IMG/VR virus record: IMGVR_UViG_3300032737_000092
Span: 1-21,182 of that record
Length of the DNA: 21,182 nucleotides
Source: a virus
Strand: one strand, 5' to 3'
Numbering within the stretch: the first letter of the stretch is position 1; each line of letters opens with the position of its first letter. The translations under genes and the position numbers were made by a program. Under the pieces are notes generated by a model. The model saw only the letters and a list, made by a program, of their open reading frames with translations. It did not search any database and had not been told where the DNA came from. Below, in pieces: positions 7,946-14,422 of this stretch.

Positions 7946-9088
7946 TCAATCAAATCCCGGTATTGAATCATCCTGCTGGATATCTTCTTTTTTTTCTAAA
8001 ATCCATTCCCCATTTTCCAAATCATAAGATACCCCACAATTATTGCAAATCATCAGATCATGAAGTTTTTTTATTAATTTATCAGATCCACATACTGAAC
8101 ACTTATCAAGATCTTTAATCTCTGCAGATTTCCTGAGTCCAGGATTCTTCTCTCCATCATTCCTCTGCCAATTCCTCACAGCTGCCTTCCAATCCTTCAT
8201 ACGGGTTTTTCCAATCATCCAATCCTTTGATTGATAATAGTCATAAAATTTGTGGTAATCACAGGAATAATTTATCTCTTTGCAGTATTCTGCAAACTCT
8301 TCTTTCTGAGGTTTTTTAAAGTTATGTTTTGCGCTCTTACTCTTAATTATAATATTAGAGTCAAGATCAGAGTCAAGATTAATATCAGAGTCAGAGTCAA
8401 GATTTATCTGGACTTTTTGATCTAGTTTCCTTTTTTCCACATAGCCTATATGGACTTTTATAATATTAGGTGTTATTTCCATATACCCCTTATGGATTTT
8501 AAGGTGGCAATCCTTGCATACGGGTATTAGATTGATGATATTATTATTCCCACCGTTCTCCACTTCCTTAATATGGTGGATATCAATTTCTTCACTGCTC
8601 CCACATAAAGAGCATTTTCCTTTATACAAATCTATGATTAATTTCTTTTTTGTGCCTGATATTTTATTCCTAGATTCCCTTGATATTATTACATTGTCTA
8701 TTTCTGCTAGATCAAATTGATAGCCTATCCTGTTTAATTTATTTAGTAATTCTTTGGGAAGTGCTTTTAAAATAAATATTATACCCTTTAAAACTTTCTC
8801 TGAAGTCTGCCATTTTTGATGCTTTGGCCAGTTCAGCATAATAATATGATTCATCGAATAACATACTTTTTTATATTCTTCTAGCCGTTTCAGAAATACT
8901 TCAATTTCTGTTTTTTCAAAGGCTGATTCAATCGCAATCCTTCTGATTGATATCTTATAAATCCCGGCAATATTGGTGTGTTCATTTGTCAGAAGGTAGA
9001 AATAGAATAACTTTTCTTTTTTGCTCAGTTCTTCCACAAACCAATCATCATCCCATATTGAGGTTGAAATATATCGTTGCTTTGCCAT
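7946..9088 (-). CDS. Replisome-organizer-like replication protein with embedded HNH domain and C-terminal zinc ribbon
   Basis: Residues 1-100 resemble the N-terminal DNA-binding part of phage replisome organizers ('SIWDDDWFVEELSKKEKLFYFYLLTN...GIYKIS'). Residues about 145-201 form an HNH nuclease-type domain: C159/C162, D169-IHH (H171, H172), N186, C191/C194 and H195/H199. A repetitive acidic linker (about 227-245) follows. Residues 257-311 match the organizer C-terminal module ('YCKE..Y..D..KFYDYYQSKDWMIGKTRMKDWKAAVRNWQRN'). A zinc ribbon (C330/C333, C348/C351) and the tail DDSIPGFD end the protein. It probably opens the origin and recruits host replication proteins. The ribosome site is a run of eight Gs. 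If the TGA were read through, only two residues would be added. Confidence 0.8.
   Translation of the reverse strand: MAKQRYISTSIWDDDWFVEELSKKEKLFYFYLLTNEHTNIAGIYKISIRRIAIESAFEKTEIEVFLKRLEEYKKVCYSMNHIIMLNWPKHQKWQTSEKVLKGIIFILKALPKELLNKLNRIGYQFDLAEIDNVIISRESRNKISGTKKKLIIDLYKGKCSLCGSSEEIDIHHIKEVENGGNNNIINLIPVCKDCHLKIHKGYMEITPNIIKVHIGYVEKRKLDQKVQINLDSDSDINLDSDLDSNIIIKSKSAKHNFKKPQKEEFAEYCKEINYSCDYHKFYDYYQSKDWMIGKTRMKDWKAAVRNWQRNDGEKNPGLRKSAEIKDLDKCSVCGSDKLIKKLHDLMICNNCGVSYDLENGEWILEKKEDIQQDDSIPGFD
8347..8469. repeat. Iteron-like repeats inside the replication gene; candidate origin
   Basis: AGAGTCAAGAT (plus strand) occurs three times, at 8357-8367, 8369-8379 and 8393-8403. The AT-rich 12-mer TTATAATATTAG flanks the cluster at 8347-8358 and 8458-8469. 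The repeats encode the acidic Asp/Ser/Leu linker of the replication protein. In lambda, the origin iterons lie within the O initiator gene in a comparable position, so this could be the binding region for this gene's product. They may equally be a by-product of the low-complexity linker. Confidence 0.4.
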
Positions 9089-9099
9089 GCTGCCCCCCC

Positions 9100-9363
9100 C
9101 TATTTCATCTGATAAATTGACTTAATGGTATTTACACAAATAACATTTACAATCCCAGCTTTCACCAACCTCTCCATAGCCTTTTTTACTGCAGCTTTCT
9201 CAGGCCAATACCCCAATATTTTTGATACATCATACAATAACCCCGTCCGGGTTATATCATCCAGCAGCGTGAAAAGTTTACCCCTCTGGTATGATTCTAG
9301 CACTTGCCGGGTTGCTTTGGCTGCAGTCATCTTTTTTGTGCGTCCTATGCTTCCTTTTTTCAT
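9100..9363 (-). CDS. Small phage protein, possibly winged-helix-like, 87 aa
   Basis: I chose the ATG at 9363, which has GAGGGG seven bases upstream. An in-frame start 33 bases further up (9396) would overlap the previous gene and lacks a good site. The product starts MKKGSIGRTKKMTAAKATRQ and is basic at the N-terminus. The middle ('KLFTLLDDITRTGLLYDVSKILGYWPEKAAVKKAMERLVKAGIVNVI') has the helix spacing of a winged-helix DNA-binding fold with a 'LVKAGIV' recognition-to-wing turn. That assignment is tentative. It is followed 11 bases later by the replication gene, so it may regulate or assist it. Confidence 0.65.
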   Translation of the reverse strand: MKKGSIGRTKKMTAAKATRQVLESYQRGKLFTLLDDITRTGLLYDVSKILGYWPEKAAVKKAMERLVKAGIVNVICVNTIKSIYQMK

Positions 9364-9379
9364 ATTAACCCCTCGCTTA

Positions 9380-9622
9380 TTAATGATTATCACCAATGAG
9401 TATTCTCGGTGCCTTTCCTAAAGTTTCCAAATTGGTGTTTAATTTTGTAGCCTGTAGAACGAGATCAGCAACATCTACAATATTACCGGCAACACTTGAT
9501 ATTGCCTTAGCTTTTTTAAGTTCCTTTTCTAGTGTTTCTTCAGTTATATCATCATCATTTAGCCTTTCTAATTGCATAAAAAGATGATCATTCAAATCAA
9601 GTAGCGTGTTTCTGGTTCCCAT
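9380..9622 (-). CDS. Conserved small phage protein, 80 aa
   Basis: The sequence opens MGTRNTLLDLNDHLFMQLER and continues with 'NDDDITEETLEKELKKAKAISSVAGNIVDVADLVLQA'. I recognise this as a widespread short phage protein ('RNTLxDLNxHLFxQLERLND..L.....L..EL.RAKA') of unknown function, often near replication genes and HNH genes. It is all-helical and acidic. GGGAG lies seven bases before the ATG, and the ATG overlaps the end region of the HNH gene by a single-base gap. Confidence 0.75.
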   Translation of the reverse strand: MGTRNTLLDLNDHLFMQLERLNDDDITEETLEKELKKAKAISSVAGNIVDVADLVLQATKLNTNLETLGKAPRILIGDNH

Positions 9623-9623
9623 G

Positions 9624-10349
9624 TCAATTCTCCCTTTCTTTTTTATAGATAGCTGCCTTTAGCTTTGCAATGGATAGGCCGGTCTTTGTAAGATCCTTAT
9701 CGTTAAATCTGAGATGATTAATATTGAGGATTCTGTTTTCATCCCTGGTTATCAGAGCAAGATTATCAATGGAGAAATTTCTCATATCTCCATCAAGGAA
9801 GGTAACTATTTTATCATCAGGAATCTTGATCTGATGATATTCTTCATAAAGGATCCTGTGCTTTGCTTCCCAAAGTTTAGGATCTGCAATCTTTCTCCAT
9901 ATATACCCATCTTTTGATAAAACTTCTGAGCCAATAGGTAACTTATTTTTTGGAATATGCCCCTTCTTGAAAGTTGTTTTTGATACCTTTTTAATCTGTT
10001 CAGGCGTCAAATATTCTTCCCACTTCTTACCTTTATTATCTGGAATATGACCATTAGCAAATCTACTATTAGCAAATCTACCAGTAGAGACACCTTTCAG
10101 TTTATTCCCTCTATCATAGCTAAAATGACACTTCTGACAAAGAGCTTTTAATCTATCATCAGTAACTTCCCAATTATCCGGATCATGGTCCAGATGAGCA
10201 ATTGTCAATACAACCCTGGATCCAGTTATAGGATGAGCCTGGTAGTTCTCTGCAGCACATTCTTCACACTTATGATCTGCCCTCTCCAGGATCCGTGGCC
10301 TGATTTCCGTTTTCCAATTAGGTGGATATTTAGTATAATCACAAGGCAT
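9624..10349 (-). CDS. HNH endonuclease built from two different HNH domains
   Basis: The 241-residue protein joins two nuclease-type domains that are usually separate. The first (residues 1-80) is the classical zinc HNH found in phages: C28xxC31, AHLDHD (51-56), C71xxCH (71-75). A middle segment has two 'F..GHIP.NK' repeats (98-106 and 127-135). The second (about 138-232) is HNH_3-like: a KH (163-164) in the KHRILYEEY helix, then the D186-G and N191...IDNL (194-197) pattern, and a TKTGLSIAKLKAAI tail. HNH_3 proteins in phages are often free-standing homing nucleases. The stop TGA lies just before the next gene's ATG. GAGGGGG precedes the start, which shares one base with the previous TAA. Confidence 0.85.
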   Translation of the reverse strand: MPCDYTKYPPNWKTEIRPRILERADHKCEECAAENYQAHPITGSRVVLTIAHLDHDPDNWEVTDDRLKALCQKCHFSYDRGNKLKGVSTGRFANSRFANGHIPDNKGKKWEEYLTPEQIKKVSKTTFKKGHIPKNKLPIGSEVLSKDGYIWRKIADPKLWEAKHRILYEEYHQIKIPDDKIVTFLDGDMRNFSIDNLALITRDENRILNINHLRFNDKDLTKTGLSIAKLKAAIYKKEREN

Positions 10350-10657
10350 TATTTCAACCCCCTCTTTATCGTCTCAAGATCCCGTACACATTCACCAATC
10401 TGATCCGGAGTATACCTAAGCACCTGCCATCCCATCAATGTTGCCATGTTGTACTTTTCCATATCTTTGATATATCCTTCAGCCCGGTTATGCCTGCCCT
10501 GGATCCAAGTTCCACCCTCAACCTCAATAGCAATCATGAGCTCCGGAACAGCATAATCATATCTTCATTTTCTTTTTGGATGGAATCTATATTCAGGAAA
10601 AACCTTTGAGCGTAACGTTTTATAAATAAGTGCTTTGAATAGTGGGTATTCAGGCAT
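10349..10657 (-). pseudogene. PD-(D/E)XK-like phage nuclease (VRR/DUF559-like) with in-frame TGA
   Basis: Reading from the ATG at 10657 gives MPEYPLFKALIYKTLRSKVF, then PEYRFHPKRK, a TGA at 10565-10567, then RYDYAVPELMIAIEVEGGTW and the rest to TAA. The pattern 'FHPKRKWRxDxAxPExxIAIEVEGG...GRHNR..GY..D..KYN......W.VLR' is typical of a family of small phage endonuclease-like proteins. The expected residue at the TGA is Trp (TGG), so one base change explains it. The frame is open on both sides, and AGGA seven bases before the ATG supports the start. The catalytic D (YDYA) and ExE (IEVEGG) lie after the stop. Internal restart at 10534 (62 residues, GGAG three bases before) would lose the YDYA part. 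Confidence 0.8.
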
Positions 10658-10826
10658 TGTTACTTCCTGAAAGCTTAGCGCTTTTATTTATATGAGCCAT
10701 TACATTTTTGTATGGTATTTCATTTGCCTTGCTATAAATTTGCCTTGCCTTATTTGCTGTTTCAGCTTCTATATCTATATCGTGCCCTATTAAATTAAAG
10801 TTATCTGAGCAAGTATATACTTTCAT
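10650..10826 (-). CDS. Small protein, 58 aa, unknown function
   Basis: I chose the ATG at 10826 because GGAGGGG lies four bases upstream; a longer frame from 10886 runs through a hairpin and has no comparable site. The product begins MKVYTCSDNFNLIGHDIDIE and continues as a helical 'AETANKARQIYSKANEIPYKNVMAHINKSAKLS'. The pattern of an initial strand followed by 'A.TA..AR...S...' recalls small phage proteins with a beta-hairpin and helix, but I do not recognise a family. Its stop overlaps the start of the broken nuclease gene by eight bases. Confidence 0.65.
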   Translation of the reverse strand: MKVYTCSDNFNLIGHDIDIEAETANKARQIYSKANEIPYKNVMAHINKSAKLSGSNNA

Positions 10827-10861
10827 TTTCCCCTCCAATCCATAGCTAGTGTGTAATCTAT

Positions 10862-10902
10862 CCGGAATAGCAGCTGCAGATAACACTATCAGCTGCTACC
10901 GG
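10862..10902 (-). other. Stem-loop between the SbcCD fusion gene and the next gene
   Basis: A nine-base perfect inverted repeat (TAGCAGCTG with CAGCTGCTA) lies within outer CCGG boxes, and GATA/TATC can pair inside the loop. No T-run follows on the minus strand, so it does not look like a simple terminator. It could slow decay of the long upstream message or reduce readthrough. Confidence 0.5.
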
Positions 10903-10910
10903 AAATTTTA

Positions 10911-13900
10911 TTATGATGATTTCTTAAAAATGATTTGCTGCTGCACAGAAGCCTGAATAACCAGATCATGAGTTATTAAAACCGTGTGATATCTGCCAGC
11001 TGCCTGATGAGCCTTTTCCACCATGCTCAGATAAAGGTGTTTATTCTCTGGAGATAATGCTCCATCAGCTTCATCCTGGAAGTTCGTTACATAGCTCAAC
11101 CCCGTGTTTCTTTCCCGGATGATACCAAAGGCATCATAGAGAGCTTTATTGATCCATACCAGCTCACCACCGGAGAGGGTAGAGAGTTTCTGTTCATTTG
11201 ATAGATCATCAATATCAAGCTCATTATCAGTAATGTACACTTCAAAATCCTCTGCCTGATGCACATTGCTACCGGAACCAACTTCTTTTGTTGTCTGGAA
11301 CCGTATGCTGAACTTAGGACCATACGCATCTACTAGGAGAAGATTTGCTTCATCTGCAATTGCTGGAGCAAGAGCATCTAGTTCAAGCGCCTGGATCCCA
11401 TCACGGGAGAGCCCGCGCTGCACAAGCTTCCAGGAAGCAATAATATCAATACTCGATTTTATCGCTTCCTTTTTGCTGCTTACCTGGTTAATAAGGTTGT
11501 CAAGGTTTGCAATTTTCTCTTCTACAGATTTTGACTGCAGTTCAAGATCCCTGATATTTCTGTTCACATTTTCAATATCAGAATTGACATCAAATAGGTT
11601 CCCATAAAATGCTTCATCTTCAGGAGTAATGGAAATTATCCCATCTGTAGCAATTTTATGCTTTGCCTGGTTTTCAGCTATTTTTTTATCATATTCTTTG
11701 ATGTTTTCCTGCTGCATAGCAATGGTATCTTCAGCTGCATCACACTTTCTCACAATCTCTTTTGCTCGATCATAACTATCAGCAAAATTAGAAACCCGTC
11801 TTTTCAGGCTTTCGATTGCTTCGGTTAATTCTACGGGTGGATGGATCTCTGGATCTATGGGAACGATGAGTCCTTTAAGATCAGAATCAAGCGCAATTTC
11901 CTGCTTATTTGCTACAGTAAGCCCGGCTTTAGAATTGTAAATAGTTTTTTCAGAAGCCTTAATTTTTGACTCTATTTCAGTTATTCGTTCCTGAATTGTA
12001 CCCTGAATATGTCCACATTTTTCACAGGGATCCTTAATCATTTCAATAGTTTTCTTATTGCTAACAATCTGATCTTCATTGCTCTTTATTGCATGATTAA
12101 AATCATTAACAATCCCATCATTTACCCGGATCATTTGATCAATCTCTGATTTTAGAGAATTGTATATTTGAACTAATTTATTATAATCAGCAGTCTTGAC
12201 ATTATTCTCTGTATCAATCAGAACTTTTTCAGAAACTTTCTTATCCAGTTTTTCCTTCATCTGTTCATATTCGACAATATCAAGTTTAGAATTGGGAAGC
12301 TTCTGCAGGAGTATCTCACTTGATTTGATAGTAAGCTCAGATAATTCCTTTTTTTCAGCATATTCTTGTATCTCATCAAGATAGGGTTGAAGCTGTTTTT
12401 CAAGAGTGGAATTTTTCAACTTTCTTTCATCCAGAAATTTTACCTGTTTTTCCAGGGATTCTTTAAGCTCACTGAAAGTTTTAAGATCTAATTTATGCCC
12501 TTCAATCAATGCTTCATTATTAGCAGCAACTACCTGCAGATCTTCCCTAGTGGATCCAGCATCAATAAGTTCCTGGAGAGTAGAAATACTCAATTTTGCT
12601 TTTTCAATTTGCGCTTCTAGTTCATCAGATTTTTTCTTTGCAAACTCATAAGCTTTCTGCAGATATTCATTCCCCATCAGTTCATTGAATAATTCTTTTC
12701 TGCCCTTCGGGGTTGCTGGAAGATCAATATTGCCTTGAGCAATGTAAACACTTCGCTGGTACATTTCCGGAGATCCAAAGATCTGGAGAATTGCAGCCTC
12801 ATAAGGTCCTTTTAGTCCAGATACTTCTGCACTTATCGGCTCCCATTCACTTCCCGGATGCTGGATATTCAAAAAAAATTCAGCTTTGCCGGTTGCAGCC
12901 TTTCCATTGATAAGCCATTTTGTTTGATATTTGATGCCAGTAACTGTATCAGTGAATTCCTTTATACACTGAGAATCCCGGAGGTAAAAAAGATCTTGCA
13001 TTTTTGTGCAATTAGGATCTAATGGAGAGGCATAAGGTGCACATAATTTGATAAAAGTTGATTTTCCAGCTCCGTTATCACCCAATAACGCAATAGTTCC
13101 TGCAGTAAAGTTATTAAAATCAACAGTAACTTCTTCTTTATCCTGGCCTTTCCTGAATCCGATTGCTCCCCTGGCAAAGAAGAAATCAAGCCTGAGCTTT
13201 TTGCTCTGATGCTCAAAACCTTCTTTCCGGATCATTTCCTTTACTTCCCCGATATGTTCAGTGTTAAGTGCAGATATATCCTGCAGCCCAGTTGAACTTT
13301 CGTGCCAGATCCGGAACTTTTCAGCCAGATCTCTATTATTTGCAATCTCAGGAGCTCTGGCTGTTTCAGTATTTATAATCTTAGCACTCACGCGAGAATC
13401 CTCTACAGCGCCCCATTCTTTCATAAGCCATGCAAGGACATCACTTACCACCAGTTCTCTCCTGCGGTTGGCCTCAATGCTTACCTCAAGCCAAACCCTC
13501 TGCCCGTTTACATCATTGGAAGTGATTAAATTCACATCATCAAAATGCCGGTTCATTTTTATCATAGGAGGATGAGGGAAGTTGATTGTCTTATGCTTAA
13601 TCTCCCTGTTGGAATATTCTACCAGGGAGAATGCTTTCTGATCTTTCTCTCCCCATGTTTTTGGGAAAAATGATCCTTCATACCAGATACTAGGGGCAAG
13701 CTCCTGCCTCATGTGAATATGGCCACAAGAAACATAATCAAATCCAACTGAAGCAAGCATCTGAGCAGTAACATCAATAGATCCTTCCGGGAGAGTTTGT
13801 GTATCAGAGATCTTGGATCCTCTCACTGTTCCGTGAAAAACTCCGATTGAGGGAATCTCCTGCATATCAACATCTGCTGAAAGCATAGAGAAAAGAGCAG

Positions 13901-14405
13901 CTAAACCTTTTGAAGCAATTTCCCTGGCTTCATCTCCGGAGAGTTTTTCCTGATCATTTGCAATCAACCAGGATTTATTGGGTTCAGGTATTCCATATAT
14001 TGCAGCAATAGCTTTTTTAGGAACCTCACAATCATTATAAATCTGATTAGTTTGCACGTTTCCACCATTAATCAGGTAGGAAACCTCTCCAGGTTGTAGG
14101 ATAATAAACGGATATTCTGCTGCAAATCGTGGAAAAACCTCCAGGGATCCCGGAATATCATGGCTTTTTGTTCCTTCCACGGTAAAAACCGGAGCAATAT
14201 TCATCAATTCTGTGATAAAATCCAACAATTCCGGCATTGCTGCAGACTCAGAGTTGTTAATTACTCTATCTGCAGTATCTCCTGCAAGAATAAAAAAATC
14301 TGGATTTTCTTTTAATGCAGTATAGATAAAGAATTCTGCAGATTTACGAAAACTTTTTAAATAATCTTTGTGATAATGTATATCAGCTGTGGATAAAAAT
14401 TTCAT
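10911..14405 (-). CDS. Single-chain SbcD-SbcC (Mre11-Rad50) fusion nuclease/ATPase
   Basis: The N-terminal 400 residues are a Mre11/SbcD metallophosphoesterase: D8xH10, GD (42-43), GTKSHD (78-83, in place of the usual GNHD), H191, and GHIH (228-231). Residues 403-1164 are a Rad50/SbcC ATPase: Walker A GDNGAGKS (442-449), a coiled coil, zinc hook CEKC (794-797), a second coiled coil, signature LSGGE (1077-1081), Walker B ending DEAD (1111-1114) and H-loop THD (1145-1147). SbcCD/MR complexes process DNA ends and hairpins; T4 gp46/47 and T5 D12/D13 are phage examples made from two genes. Here they are one polypeptide of 1164 residues with no stop between. AGGAG lies six bases before the ATG. It follows the candidate annealing gene. 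Confidence 0.95.
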   Translation of the reverse strand: MKFLSTADIHYHKDYLKSFRKSAEFFIYTALKENPDFFILAGDTADRVINNSESAAMPELLDFITELMNIAPVFTVEGTKSHDIPGSLEVFPRFAAEYPFIILQPGEVSYLINGGNVQTNQIYNDCEVPKKAIAAIYGIPEPNKSWLIANDQEKLSGDEAREIASKGLAALFSMLSADVDMQEIPSIGVFHGTVRGSKISDTQTLPEGSIDVTAQMLASVGFDYVSCGHIHMRQELAPSIWYEGSFFPKTWGEKDQKAFSLVEYSNREIKHKTINFPHPPMIKMNRHFDDVNLITSNDVNGQRVWLEVSIEANRRRELVVSDVLAWLMKEWGAVEDSRVSAKIINTETARAPEIANNRDLAEKFRIWHESSTGLQDISALNTEHIGEVKEMIRKEGFEHQSKKLRLDFFFARGAIGFRKGQDKEEVTVDFNNFTAGTIALLGDNGAGKSTFIKLCAPYASPLDPNCTKMQDLFYLRDSQCIKEFTDTVTGIKYQTKWLINGKAATGKAEFFLNIQHPGSEWEPISAEVSGLKGPYEAAILQIFGSPEMYQRSVYIAQGNIDLPATPKGRKELFNELMGNEYLQKAYEFAKKKSDELEAQIEKAKLSISTLQELIDAGSTREDLQVVAANNEALIEGHKLDLKTFSELKESLEKQVKFLDERKLKNSTLEKQLQPYLDEIQEYAEKKELSELTIKSSEILLQKLPNSKLDIVEYEQMKEKLDKKVSEKVLIDTENNVKTADYNKLVQIYNSLKSEIDQMIRVNDGIVNDFNHAIKSNEDQIVSNKKTIEMIKDPCEKCGHIQGTIQERITEIESKIKASEKTIYNSKAGLTVANKQEIALDSDLKGLIVPIDPEIHPPVELTEAIESLKRRVSNFADSYDRAKEIVRKCDAAEDTIAMQQENIKEYDKKIAENQAKHKIATDGIISITPEDEAFYGNLFDVNSDIENVNRNIRDLELQSKSVEEKIANLDNLINQVSSKKEAIKSSIDIIASWKLVQRGLSRDGIQALELDALAPAIADEANLLLVDAYGPKFSIRFQTTKEVGSGSNVHQAEDFEVYITDNELDIDDLSNEQKLSTLSGGELVWINKALYDAFGIIRERNTGLSYVTNFQDEADGALSPENKHLYLSMVEKAHQAAGRYHTVLITHDLVIQASVQQQIIFKKSS

Positions 14406-14422
14406 TTGACGCTCCTTTTAAG

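Noticed and set aside
10538-10650. Change of genetic code (TGA as Trp) suggested by the broken nuclease gene
   Set aside because: Several genes end with TGA in ATGA or GTGA overlaps (for example at 17415, 19693 and 20477) and Trp is coded by TGG throughout, so a standard code is far more likely.
10862-10902. Intrinsic terminator after the SbcCD fusion gene
   Set aside because: The stem is good but no T-run follows on the minus strand, and the next genes follow at once, so it is listed only as a stem-loop.
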